From Hymenobacter terricola (lineage in GTDB: Bacteria; Bacteroidota; Bacteroidia; Cytophagales; Hymenobacteraceae): 33,488 nt of DNA. The stretch covers positions 1-33,488 of the forward strand of contig NZ_JAGEMO020000053.1 in the NCBI RefSeq assembly GCF_017921975.2. The letters run 5' to 3'. The position numbers and the translations under genes were made by a program. The notes beneath the pieces are model-generated. The model was not told the origin of the DNA and did no database searches. It worked only from the letters and a program-made list of their open reading frames with translations. Below, in pieces: positions 14,413-22,735 of the stretch; the stretch's first letter is position 1, and every line of letters begins with the position of its first letter.

Positions 14413-15771
14413 ATGATACTTGTTGATAACGCGCTGAAGGCACGACAGACCGCCGGCCAGCCCATCCGCGTGGGCATGGTGGGGGCCGGATTTATGGGCC
14501 GCGGCGTGGCCCGGCAAATTTGCCGCTACGTGCCCGGCATGACGCTGGTCGCCATTGCCAACCGCACCATCGCGCAGGCCCGCCGCGCCTACGACGAAGC
14601 CGGCGAGCTGGGCGCTGCCGAAGTTACCTCAGTGGCCGCCCTGGAGCGTTGCATCGAGCTCGGCCAGCCGGCCGTGGCCGAAGACGCCCTGCTGCTGAGC
14701 CGCGCGGGCGGCATCGACGTCATTATTGAGGTGACCGGGGCCGTGGAGCACGGCGCGCACGTCGTGCTCGAAGCCATTCGGCACGGCAAGCACGTGGTGC
14801 TGCTCAACGCCGAGCTGGACGGCACGGTGGGCTCCATCCTAAAAGTGTACGCCGACCGCGCCGGCGTGGTCTACACCGTGAGCGACGGCGACCAGCCCGG
14901 CGTGACCCTTAACCTGGCCCGCTTCGTGATTGGGCTGGGCGTGAAGCCCGTGCTGTGCGGCAACATCAAGGGCCTGCACGACCCCTACCGCAACCCCACC
15001 ACCCAGGAAGGCTTTGCCCGGCAGTGGGGCCAGAACCCGAGCATGGTGACGAGCTTCGCCGACGGCAGCAAAATCAGCTTCGAGCAGGCCGTCATCGCCA
15101 ACGCCCTGGGCATGGAAGTGGCCCAGCGCGGCATGCTGGGGCCCACCGTGGCGCCGGGCACGCCCATCAGCAAAGCCGCCGAATGGTACCCGCAGGACCT
15201 GCTGCTGAGCGGCGGCCCCGGCATTGTGGACTACGTGGTGGGCGCCGAGCCCGGCCCCGGCGTGTTTGTGCTGGGCACCCACGACGACCCCGTGCAGCAG
15301 CACTACCTCAAGCTCTACAAGCTGGGGCCGGGCCCGCTCTACTGCTTCTACACGCCCTACCACCTCTGCCACTTCGAAACGCCGAACTCGGTGGCCCGCG
15401 CCGCGCTCTTCAACGATGCGGCCCTGGCGCCCCAGGGCGCGCCCTGCGTGGAGGTGATAACGGCCGCCAAAATTGACCTGCGGGCCGGCGACGTGCTCGA
15501 CGGCATCGGCCACTACATGACCTACGGCCTGGCCGAAAACTACCCCCTGGCCCGCCAGCAGAACCTGCTGCCCATTGGCGTGGCCGAAGGCTGTGTGCTG
15601 CGCCACGACGTGCCCAAAGACCAGATATTGACCTACGACGACGTGGTGGTGCCCGAAGGCCGCCTCATCGACCAGTTGCGCCGCGAGCAGGAGGCCTATT
15701 TTGGCAACCCCGCACTGGCTGAGCTGGTGCCCACCAATGATGCCCCCGGCCATTCAGTACTAACCGAGTAA
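14413..15771 (+). CDS. NAD(P)-dependent oxidoreductase with SAF domain (COG4091, homoserine-dehydrogenase-like)
   Basis: A 452-aa enzyme. The N-terminal Rossmann domain has the motif GMVGAGFMG (residues 21-29), and the region to about 330 resembles homoserine dehydrogenase and Gfo/Idh-type folds (IIEVTGAVEHGAHVVLEAI, GKHVVLLNAELDGTVG, SDGDQPG, CGNIKGLHDPYRNPT). The C-terminal part from about 350 looks like a SAF domain (AAKIDLRAGDVLDGIG, then QNLLPIGVAEGCVLRHDVPK), as found at the ends of sialic acid synthases and in altronate dehydratases. True homoserine dehydrogenase is unlikely given the sugar-cassette setting. The substrate is not known; oxidation or reduction of an activated sugar or of a chain attached to it is an inference. 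Confidence 0.82.
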   Translation: MILVDNALKARQTAGQPIRVGMVGAGFMGRGVARQICRYVPGMTLVAIANRTIAQARRAYDEAGELGAAEVTSVAALERCIELGQPAVAEDALLLSRAGGIDVIIEVTGAVEHGAHVVLEAIRHGKHVVLLNAELDGTVGSILKVYADRAGVVYTVSDGDQPGVTLNLARFVIGLGVKPVLCGNIKGLHDPYRNPTTQEGFARQWGQNPSMVTSFADGSKISFEQAVIANALGMEVAQRGMLGPTVAPGTPISKAAEWYPQDLLLSGGPGIVDYVVGAEPGPGVFVLGTHDDPVQQHYLKLYKLGPGPLYCFYTPYHLCHFETPNSVARAALFNDAALAPQGAPCVEVITAAKIDLRAGDVLDGIGHYMTYGLAENYPLARQQNLLPIGVAEGCVLRHDVPKDQILTYDDVVVPEGRLIDQLRREQEAYFGNPALAELVPTNDAPGHSVLTE

Positions 15772-15828
15772 CGCCCCTTACTTTTTCCGGAACGGTGCTC
15801 TAAAACTGCATTCCACTTTTTACCAACC

Positions 15829-17178
15829 ATGGCAAATACTTTGCTTACCGCGCCCACCGGCCAGGGGGTGTACGACCTGCCCGTGACGCTGCCCGGCCCC
15901 GCCGGTTTCCCGCTCGCCACCGCCCACACCGCTACCCCGGCGGGGGCCTGCCGGTTTTGTGGCACGCCCCTGCACATCACCTTTGTCGACCTGGGGCCTT
16001 CGCCCCTGTGCCAGGACCACGTGCGGCCCGAAAACTTCAACCGGGCCGAAGCCTTCTATGACCTGCACGCCTACGTGTGCAAGTCGTGCCTGCTGGTGCA
16101 GGTGAAGGACCTGGTGTCGCCAAGTGATGTATTCCCGAGCGACTACGCGTATTTTTCTTCCTACTCGCCGTCGTGGCTGCGGCACGCCCAGAAATACACC
16201 CGCATGGCCATCGAGCGGTTCGGCCTCGGTACCGAGCAATTGGTGGTGGAAGTGGCCAGCAACGACGGCTACCTGCTCCAGTATTTTGTGGAGCAAGGCA
16301 TTCCGGTGCTGGGCATTGAGCCGGCCGAGAACGTGGCCGACTGCGCCCGCCAGAAGGGCATCAACACGCTCAGCAAGTTCTTTGGCCAGGAAACGGCCCG
16401 CGAAGTGGCCAGCAGCTGCGGGCAGGCCGACCTGCTGATTGGCAACAACGTGCTGGCCCATGTGCCCGACATCAACGACTTTGTGGCCGGACTGAGCCTC
16501 ATGCTCAAGCCCGACGGTGTGCTCACGATGGAGTTTCCGCACCTGCTGCAGCTGGTGGCCGGCAACCAGTTCGACACCATCTACCACGAGCATTTCAGCT
16601 ACCTGTCGTTCTGGACGGTGGAGCGCATTTTTGCCCATCACGGCCTTGTGCTGTTCGATGTGGAGGAGCTGCCCACCCACGGCGGCTCGCTGCGCATCTA
16701 CGCCCGCCACGCCAGCAGCACCGCCCCGGCCCTGGCCGTAACCAGTGCCGTGCCCGCCCTGCGGGAGCGCGAAATAGCGGCCGGCGTGTGCGACATGGAC
16801 TTTTACGCCGCCTTCGCTGCCAGTGCCAAGGAAACCAAGCGCAAGCTGCTCGAATTCCTGATTGATGCCAAGCGGGCCGGCAAAACGGTGGTGGGCTACG
16901 GGGCGCCCGGCAAGGGCAATACCCTGCTCAACTACTGCGGCATCCGCACCGATTTTGTGGACTACACCGTCGATTTGAACCCCCACAAGCAGGGCAATTT
17001 CCTGCCCGGCACCCGCCTGCCCATCTACCACCCCGACCGCATTCTGGAAACCCAGCCCGACTACCTGCTGATTCTGCCCTGGAACCTGCGCGAGGAAATC
17101 ATGGAGCAAATGGCCGTTATCCGCAGCTGGGGCGGGCAGTTCGTGGTGCCCATTCCGGAAGTGCGGGTGTACTCGTAA
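15829..17178 (+). CDS. Sugar C-methyltransferase, TylC3/NovU type (class I SAM-dependent)
   Basis: A 449-aa three-part enzyme. The N-terminal zinc-binding domain has C41-x2-C44 and C84-x2-C87. The central SAM-binding Rossmann fold has EVASNDGYLL (E141 to about 150), GIEPAENVA and NNVLAHVPD. The C-terminal domain (about 300-449) has KTVVGYGAPGKGNTLLNYC. The motif YHEH at 252-255 matches the catalytic Tyr/Glu/His set known from the 3-C-methyltransferase TcaB9. These enzymes methylate C3 of 4-keto sugar nucleotides, giving branched sugars such as mycarose or noviose precursors. Next to rfbF, a CDP-linked 4-keto sugar is the likely substrate, but the product cannot be named. Confidence 0.88.
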   Translation: MANTLLTAPTGQGVYDLPVTLPGPAGFPLATAHTATPAGACRFCGTPLHITFVDLGPSPLCQDHVRPENFNRAEAFYDLHAYVCKSCLLVQVKDLVSPSDVFPSDYAYFSSYSPSWLRHAQKYTRMAIERFGLGTEQLVVEVASNDGYLLQYFVEQGIPVLGIEPAENVADCARQKGINTLSKFFGQETAREVASSCGQADLLIGNNVLAHVPDINDFVAGLSLMLKPDGVLTMEFPHLLQLVAGNQFDTIYHEHFSYLSFWTVERIFAHHGLVLFDVEELPTHGGSLRIYARHASSTAPALAVTSAVPALREREIAAGVCDMDFYAAFAASAKETKRKLLEFLIDAKRAGKTVVGYGAPGKGNTLLNYCGIRTDFVDYTVDLNPHKQGNFLPGTRLPIYHPDRILETQPDYLLILPWNLREEIMEQMAVIRSWGGQFVVPIPEVRVYS

Positions 17179-17350
17179 AATCAGGTTTTGAGCCGGCGCT
17201 AAAAGCCAAAAACCGCCGTTAAAATGCGCCTTACGGCCAGCCCTCACCATTTTCCTTACTTTCTGCAAGTATTCATACCATGAAGCCTACCATATTTCGC
17301 GGCGGGCGCCGAAGCACGACTTTTCTGCCTTTGCCCTTGCCACAAGCCGC

Positions 17351-17992
17351 GTGCTGAGGCTGGGCCTGCCAGCGCAGGACCTGCGTGTGCTGTGCCTGGG
17401 CGCCCACTGCGACGACATTGAGATTGGGGCCGGCGGCACGCTGCTGCGCCTGCTGGCGGCCGGCCAGGTGAGCGCCGTGCGCTGGGTAGTATTTGCCGCC
17501 ACCGACGAACGGGCCCGCGAGGCCGAAGCCTGCGCGGCGCAGTTTCTGGCCGGGGCCACGGCCACCGAAGTAACCGTGCACCGCTACCGCGACGGGCTGC
17601 TGGCGCAGGCCACGGAAGCCATTAAAGCCGATTTTGAGGCCCTGAAAGGCTTTGCGCCCGGCCTCGTGCTCACCCACTACCGCCACGACCAGCACCAGGA
17701 CCACCGCCTGGTGTCGGACCTCACCTGGAACACGTTTCGCAACCACCTGATTTGGGAATACGAAATCCCGAAGTTCGACGGCGACCTGGGCAATCCGGCG
17801 TGTTTCGTGGCTTTGTCGGAAGCGGAGCTGGGGCGCAAGGTGGAGCTGCTGCTGGCCGGCTTCCCCAGCCAGGCCGGCAAGCATTGGTTCGATGCCGAAA
17901 CGTTCCGGGCGCTGCCCCGGCTGCGCGGCATTCAGGCCGGGGGCGACAGCCGCTACGCGGAAGCCTTTTACGTGCGAAAAATAACACTGTAA
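17351..17992 (+). CDS. PIG-L family deacetylase (5' end apparently frameshifted)
   Basis: A 213-aa PIG-L/LmbE-type zinc deacetylase as open from GTG 17351. Zinc motifs are clear: AHCDDIEIG near the start and HYRHDQHQDHRLV in the middle. Family members remove N-acetyl groups from amino sugars such as GlcNAc derivatives. The start is uncertain. The same frame is open upstream and encodes family-like sequence (APKHDFSAFALATSR) but has no ATG, whereas an ATG at 17280 lies in another frame. Adding one T to the TTT at 17295-17297 would join that ATG to the gene and give a protein of about 236 aa starting MKPTIFSRRAPKHDFSAF. Either the real start is GTG or a frameshift (natural or sequencing) is present. 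Confidence 0.78.
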   Translation: MLRLGLPAQDLRVLCLGAHCDDIEIGAGGTLLRLLAAGQVSAVRWVVFAATDERAREAEACAAQFLAGATATEVTVHRYRDGLLAQATEAIKADFEALKGFAPGLVLTHYRHDQHQDHRLVSDLTWNTFRNHLIWEYEIPKFDGDLGNPACFVALSEAELGRKVELLLAGFPSQAGKHWFDAETFRALPRLRGIQAGGDSRYAEAFYVRKITL

Positions 17993-18043
17993 TGAATTAC
18001 ATAAATTTTAGCACTTAGCGAATTTTGTTCGTACTTTTCGGCT

Positions 18044-19387
18044 ATGCCTGCGCTCTCCGCCAATTCTGCTTCTGTTGCCCTCTCCGGATTTGTTGATGCC
18101 CCTGTGGGCCAGGGCAAAGCGCTGCATGAGCTGGTGCGGCGGCTGTTTCCCATTTGCCGCAGCATCACCGGCGACGGGGTGCGTCAGACGCTGGCCATTC
18201 TGGGCGAATACTTGCCGGGCCTGCAAGTGCACGAGGTGCCCACCGGCACGCCCGCCCTCGACTGGACGGTGCCCCGCGAGTGGAACGTGCGCGATGCCTG
18301 GGTGAAAAACCAGCGCGGCGAGCGGGTCATCGACTTCCAGGCCCACAACCTGCACCTGATGAGCTACAGCGTGCCGGTGCACGGCTGGTTTACGCGGACC
18401 GAGCTGGACGAGCACCTGCACTCGCTGCCCGCCCAGCCCGGGCTCATCCCCTACCGCACCTCCTACTACGCCGATGCCTGGGGCTTCTGCCTGCCCCACA
18501 CCCAGCGCCTGGCCCTCACCGACGACATTTACGAAGTGTGCATCGACAGCACGCTGGCCCCCGGCGCTCTCACCTACGGCGAGCTGCTGCTGCCGGGCGC
18601 AAGCGCCGACGAAGTCCTGATTTCCAGCCATATATGCCATCCTTCGCTGGCCAATGACAACCTCTCGGGCCTGGCGGTGGCTGCTTTTCTGGCGCAGCAT
18701 CTGGCCCAGGCGCCGCGCCAATACAGCTACCGCTTCGTGTTTGTGCCCGGCACCATTGGCTCGATAACCTGGCTGAGCCGCAACTTCGACGCCGTGGGGC
18801 GGGTGCGGCACGGGCTGGTGCTCACGCTGCTGGGCGAAGCGGGGCAGTTTACCTACAAGCAGTCGCGCCGCGGCACGGCGGTTATCGACCGGGCCGCGGC
18901 GCTGGTGCTGAACCGGGCCGGCATGCCGCACGCGGTGCGCGCGTTTTCGCCCTACGGCTACGACGAGCGCCAGTACTGCTCGCCGGGCTTCGACCTGCCG
19001 GTGGGCTGCCTGTCGCGCACGCCGTTTGGCGAATTTCCGGAGTATCACACCTCGGCCGATAACCTGGATTTTGTGCGACCCGCCACGCTCCAGGCCTCGC
19101 TGCATCTGGTGCAGGAGCTGCTGGCCGTGCTCGACGCCAACCGCCGCTACCGCAACCGCAGCCCGTATGGCGAGCCCCAGCTGGGCCGCCGCGGCCTCTA
19201 CAAAAACGTGGGCGGCGGCCTCGACGGCGCCGCCTGGCAAATGGCCCTGCTCTGGGTTCTCAACCTTTCCGACGGCCACCACAGCCTGCTCGACATTGCC
19301 GAGCGGGCCGAACTGCCTTTTGCCCAGGTGCACCAAGCCGCCACGGCCCTGGCCGCCACCGATTTATTGGAATTGCTACCAGACTAG
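18044..19387 (+). CDS. DUF4910 aminopeptidase-like protein of polysaccharide loci
   Basis: A 447-aa protein of the DUF4910/DUF2172 family. The fold is M28-peptidase-like with putative zinc ligands in SSHICHPSLANDNLSG (about residues 194-209) and PEYHTSADN (about 335). A small DUF2172 insertion lies at about 85-130, and the last 90 residues resemble the winged-helix domain usual in this family (LLDIAERAELPFAQVHQAATAL). The M28 acidic pair appears altered: GTIGSITWL and LTLLGEAGQF stand where peptidases often have EE. Members occur widely in surface-glycan and sugar-nucleotide clusters, but to my knowledge their reaction is undetermined. It lies 51 bp after the PIG-L gene. Amide hydrolysis or condensation on an amino-sugar side chain would fit; this is inference. 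Confidence 0.85.
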   Translation: MPALSANSASVALSGFVDAPVGQGKALHELVRRLFPICRSITGDGVRQTLAILGEYLPGLQVHEVPTGTPALDWTVPREWNVRDAWVKNQRGERVIDFQAHNLHLMSYSVPVHGWFTRTELDEHLHSLPAQPGLIPYRTSYYADAWGFCLPHTQRLALTDDIYEVCIDSTLAPGALTYGELLLPGASADEVLISSHICHPSLANDNLSGLAVAAFLAQHLAQAPRQYSYRFVFVPGTIGSITWLSRNFDAVGRVRHGLVLTLLGEAGQFTYKQSRRGTAVIDRAAALVLNRAGMPHAVRAFSPYGYDERQYCSPGFDLPVGCLSRTPFGEFPEYHTSADNLDFVRPATLQASLHLVQELLAVLDANRRYRNRSPYGEPQLGRRGLYKNVGGGLDGAAWQMALLWVLNLSDGHHSLLDIAERAELPFAQVHQAATALAATDLLELLPD

Positions 19388-19417
19388 CCGTTGCCTACAC
19401 CAGCTTAATCGATAATT

Positions 19418-19697
19418 ATGCGGACACTACTTACCAATCTATCAGCCCCGGATACTGCCCTGCAATCGCTGTTCAAGTCCGCGGGCGACATCCCCCCCCC
19501 CACAGCAGTGCCTGCCCGGCACGGCGCATCCGGTAGTATCGCCGGCCGAAGGCGTGACGCAGGCCCCCGCCGTGCGGCTCATCACCAACCCCACATATAC
19601 CCCCGAAATCCGGGCGCAGGCCCAGGCCATCGCGCTGGCCGTGGGGTTGGCCGTTGGTATGGCGGTGGACCTCATCGGAGAGTATCTGATTCTGTAG
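19418..19697 (+). pseudogene. Small hydrophobic-tailed protein gene, frameshifted at a C10 tract
   Basis: The ATG at 19418 opens a frame that reads sensibly to a run of ten C (19492-19501). In the present phase the frame then becomes Arg/Gly/His-rich, typical of an off-frame reading in GC-rich DNA, and stops at 19751-19753. With nine C the protein would be 92 aa, ending at 19697 with a coherent tail (PEIRAQAQAIALAVGLAVGM) that forms a hydrophobic helix. I therefore take the nine-C frame as the functional gene. No family was recognised. It sits between the DUF4910 gene and the aminotransferase in the same operon. Phase variation, decay or a sequencing error are all possible. Confidence 0.6.
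19492..19501. repeat. C10 homopolymer, possible slippage tract
   Basis: Ten consecutive C on the + strand lie inside the small gene. With ten C the frame runs on and its TGA overlaps the next start as ATGA at 19750-19753. With nine C it stops at 19697. Homopolymers of this length are prone to slippage and to sequencing error. Confidence 0.7.
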
Positions 19698-19749
19698 GCT
19701 GGCGCGCTGCGCTGCTGCTTTCTTCCGCCATTTTGATTTCCAACCTGCT

Positions 19750-21126
19750 ATGAATGACACCGCTGTTTTTGCGCCACCGATACCCCTAATGGCCCCGCCG
19801 CTGCCCCGATTTACGCCTACCAGCTTTGCGGGCTCGCAGGCGTTGCAGGCCCGGTTTCACGCCGCCATTCCGGGCGGCGCGCACACTTATGCGAAGGGCG
19901 ACGACCAGTTTCCCGAATTCATGGCGCCCTACCTCTCGCACGGCGACGGCTGCCACGTCTGGGATGTGGACGGCAATGAGTTCATCGAATACGGCATGGG
20001 GCTGCGGGCCGTGACACTGGGCCACGCCTACGCCCCGGTGATGGCCGCCGCCCAGCGGCAGCTGGCCCTGGGCACTAACCTGGGCCGCCCCACCATGCTG
20101 GAGCTGGAAACCGCCGAGGAATTCCTCGAATTTACCCAGGCTGGCGACATGGTGAAATTCGCCAAAAACGGCTCCGACGCCACCACGGCCGCCGTGAAGC
20201 TGGCCCGCGCCTACACCGGCCGCCCATTGGCCGCCATCTGCCAGGACCACCCGTTTTTCTCCGTCGACGACTGGTTCATCGGCGGCACGCCCATGGCCGC
20301 CGGCATTCCGGCCGAAGTGCAGGCCCTCACCGTGGGCTTTCGCTACAACGATTTGGCCAGCGTGGAGGCCCTTTTCGCCGCGCATCCCGGCCAGGTAGCC
20401 TGCCTGCTGCTCGAACCGGAGAAAGACGTGCCACCCGCGCCGGGCTTTCTGGAAGGCCTGCGCCGCATCTGCGACCGCGAGGGCACCGTGCTCATTTTCG
20501 ACGAAATAATTACCGGATTCCGCTGGGACAACCACGGCGCGCAGGGCCGCTACGGTGTGCGCCCCGACCTCAGCGCCTGGGGCAAAGCCCTGGCCAACGG
20601 CCTGGCCCTGGCCGCCCTCTGCGGCCGGCGCGAGCTGATGGAACGGGGCGGCCTGCAACATCCGCACGAGCGGGTATTCCTGCTCTCGACCACCTACGGG
20701 GCCGAAACGCACGCCCTGGCCGCCGCCCGCGCCGTGATGGACACCTACACCATTGAGCCCGTGGTGGCCCACCTGCACACCCAGGGCGAGCGCCTGCGCC
20801 AGGGCCTGGAACAAGCCGCCCGCGACCAGGGCGTGGCCGATTATTTCCGGCCCGTGGGCCCCGGCTGCTGCCTGGCTTATGGCACCCGTGACACCAGCGG
20901 GCAGCCCTCGCAGGCCTTCCGGACGCTGTTTTTGCAGGAAACCCTGCGCCGGGGACTGCTGCTGCCGTCGTTCGTTATCAGCTATGCGCACACCGCCGCC
21001 GTGGTCGACCAAACGGTGGAGCGGGTGCACGAGGCGCTGGGCGTGTACCGCCGGGCCCTCGAAGAAGGCGTTGAGCACTACCTGCTGGGCCGGCCGGTGA
21101 AGCCCGTTTTCCGCACCCATAACTAA
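19750..21126 (+). CDS. Class III aminotransferase, glutamate-1-semialdehyde 2,1-aminomutase-like
   Basis: A 458-aa PLP enzyme. The Schiff-base lysine is K279 in LSAWGKALANG, and the cofactor-pyridine Asp is D251 in LIFDEIITGFRW. GGAHTYAKGDDQFPEF and KFAKNGSDATTAAVKLARAYTG (the latter at about 136-157) match the GSA-aminomutase group. The tetrapyrrole enzyme HemL is about 430 aa. The location inside a glycan cassette and the extended N-terminus (about 25 residues) argue for a sugar or side-chain transaminase rather than HemL. The ATG overlaps the stop of the preceding frame in its current C10 phase (ATGA), which could couple translation. It may supply the amino group on a keto sugar or on a side chain; the substrate is unknown. 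Confidence 0.88.
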   Translation: MNDTAVFAPPIPLMAPPLPRFTPTSFAGSQALQARFHAAIPGGAHTYAKGDDQFPEFMAPYLSHGDGCHVWDVDGNEFIEYGMGLRAVTLGHAYAPVMAAAQRQLALGTNLGRPTMLELETAEEFLEFTQAGDMVKFAKNGSDATTAAVKLARAYTGRPLAAICQDHPFFSVDDWFIGGTPMAAGIPAEVQALTVGFRYNDLASVEALFAAHPGQVACLLLEPEKDVPPAPGFLEGLRRICDREGTVLIFDEIITGFRWDNHGAQGRYGVRPDLSAWGKALANGLALAALCGRRELMERGGLQHPHERVFLLSTTYGAETHALAAARAVMDTYTIEPVVAHLHTQGERLRQGLEQAARDQGVADYFRPVGPGCCLAYGTRDTSGQPSQAFRTLFLQETLRRGLLLPSFVISYAHTAAVVDQTVERVHEALGVYRRALEEGVEHYLLGRPVKPVFRTHN

Positions 21127-21196
21127 GTTAAAAGTTGAGAGACAAAAGCAAAAATCAGGTATTTATTTTTTAATTTTTAACTCTCAACTTTTAACT
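21126..21196. repeat. Intergenic inverted repeat (AAAAGTTGAGAG arms)
   Basis: Perfect 16-bp arms at 21126-21141 and 21181-21196 (AGTTAAAAGTTGAGAG and its complement) flank an AT-rich 39-base loop. It lies directly after the aminotransferase stop and fills most of the 89-bp gap to the MBOAT gene. It could act as an mRNA hairpin or a weak terminator. Confidence 0.65.
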
Positions 21197-21215
21197 CTTT
21201 TTTCCTCACTGGGCC

Positions 21216-22634
21216 ATGCTTTTCAACAGCTTTGAGTTTCTCGTTCTGGTTGCCGTGACGTGGGGGCTGTACTACCTGCCGGTAATACGGCGCTGGCAGG
21301 TGGAGCTGCTGATTGCCAGCAGCCTGGTGTTCTACTCCTGGACTAACCCCAAGCTGCTGCTGCTCTTCATCTTATCGGCCGCCGTGAACGTGAGCACGAG
21401 CTACGGCGTGGTGCACGGCCCGCCGGCCCGCCGCCGCTTCTACGCCACGCTGGGCGTGGTGGTGAACCTGCTGATACTGGCCTTTTTCAAGTACAGCCCG
21501 CTGCTGGGCCGCTCGCTGTTTCACGAAACCAGCAGCATTGGGCAGTTTTTGATGCAGGTGCCGCTGCCCATCGGCATCTCCTTCTACACGTTTGAGGGCA
21601 TTTCCCTGCTCGTGGATGCCTACAAAGGCCGCGACGAGCACGCCGCTCGCGAGCTGGTGCCCAAAAACTGGGGCGCGCACCTGCGCAACACCACGTTTTT
21701 CGTGGCCTTCTTTCCGCACCTCATCGCCGGGCCCATTCTGAAAGCCCACCAGTTCATCCCCCAAATCGTGGCCAAGCAGCTGGCCGACGTGGACTGGGCC
21801 GCCGCGATGCGCAACATCGTGCTGGGTTACTTCCTGAAAATGGTGATTGCCGATAATCTGAAGGAACAAACCTTCTGGATTGCCTCGCCCTACTTCGAAA
21901 CCCAGAGCACGGCCATGCTGCTCACCATGCTGTTTGGCTATTCGATGCAGATTTTCGCCGATTTCGCGGGCTATTCGCTCATTGCCATCGGCGTGGCGCG
22001 GCTGTTTGGCTACAACCTGCCCGACAACTTCAACTTCCCCTACATCAGCCAGTCGGTGACGGAGTTCTGGCGGCGCTGGCACATTTCGCTGTCGTCGTTT
22101 CTGCGCGAATACCTCTACGTGCCACTGGGCGGCAACCGCAAAAGCAACCTGCGCACCTACCTCAACCTGATGATTGTCATGTTCCTGGGCGGCCTCTGGC
22201 ACGGCGCGGCCTGGAGCTACGCCGTGTGGGGCTCCTTCCACGGGCTGGCGCTGGCCGTGGAGCGGCTGGCCAAACCGCACCTGCCCGAAGCCCGCAACGC
22301 CTGGGCCAAGGCCGGCATCACCCTCCTGACTTTCAGCTTTGTGTCGATGGCGTGGCTGCTGTTTAAGCTGCCCGATTTTAGCCAGGCGGTGAGCTACGTG
22401 CAGCACATTTTCACCAACACCAGCGTCGCAACCAACGGGCTGGGCTACCTCACCATGCTCTGCATCGCGGTGTATTCGCTGCCGGTGCTGCTGTACCACG
22501 CCTGGTACCTGGCCCGGGAAGCGGGCTGGGAGCTGCAGGTGCGGCGCTACGATTTTGTGGGCTACGGCCTCATGATGTTTCTCATTGTGACGAACGCGGG
22601 CCCGGCCGGCGACTTCATCTACTTCCAATTTTAA
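21216..22634 (+). CDS. MBOAT-family O-acyltransferase (AlgI-like)
   Basis: A 472-aa polytopic membrane protein with about 10 hydrophobic segments. It carries the AlgI/DltB core: PIGISFYTFEGISLLVD, FFPHLIAGPILK, FWRRWHISLSSFLREYLYVP, LGGNRKSN, and the catalytic-His block FLGGLWHGAAWSYAVWGSFH. Family knowledge: MBOAT proteins of this type pass an acetyl (or other acyl) group across the inner membrane to a periplasmic partner that acylates a polysaccharide. The next gene encodes an SGNH-like membrane-anchored protein, which fits the AlgI-AlgJ/X or PatA-PatB pairing. It is likely the acyl-donor half of an O-acylation system for the glycan made by this operon. Confidence 0.93.
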   Translation: MLFNSFEFLVLVAVTWGLYYLPVIRRWQVELLIASSLVFYSWTNPKLLLLFILSAAVNVSTSYGVVHGPPARRRFYATLGVVVNLLILAFFKYSPLLGRSLFHETSSIGQFLMQVPLPIGISFYTFEGISLLVDAYKGRDEHAARELVPKNWGAHLRNTTFFVAFFPHLIAGPILKAHQFIPQIVAKQLADVDWAAAMRNIVLGYFLKMVIADNLKEQTFWIASPYFETQSTAMLLTMLFGYSMQIFADFAGYSLIAIGVARLFGYNLPDNFNFPYISQSVTEFWRRWHISLSSFLREYLYVPLGGNRKSNLRTYLNLMIVMFLGGLWHGAAWSYAVWGSFHGLALAVERLAKPHLPEARNAWAKAGITLLTFSFVSMAWLLFKLPDFSQAVSYVQHIFTNTSVATNGLGYLTMLCIAVYSLPVLLYHAWYLAREAGWELQVRRYDFVGYGLMMFLIVTNAGPAGDFIYFQF

Positions 22635-22718
22635 GTTGTTAGTTGCTCGTTGTTAGCATACAGACAACACCTTGGCTGACAACTGACAACGAGCAACTAA
22701 CAACCAATAACTAACAAC
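22635..22718. repeat. Intergenic inverted repeat (GTTGTTAGTTGCTCG arms)
   Basis: Perfect 19-bp arms at 22635-22653 and 22686-22704, the first immediately after the MBOAT stop, followed by a further ACTAACAAC unit at 22710-22717. The arms are built from repeated GTTGTTAG units. A related element (TCGTTGTTAGT) lies at 26982-27020. Confidence 0.7.
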
Positions 22719-22735
22719 CTTAAGCCCGACGCGCC

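Noticed and set aside
14413..15771. Homoserine dehydrogenase of amino acid synthesis
   Set aside because: The C-terminal SAF-type domain and the sugar-cassette setting indicate the COG4091 group rather than the Thr/Met pathway enzyme.
19750..21126. HemL (tetrapyrrole GSA aminomutase)
   Set aside because: The active-site motifs are shared, but the extended N-terminus and glycan-operon context favour a cassette-specific enzyme. A tree with the genome's true HemL would settle it.
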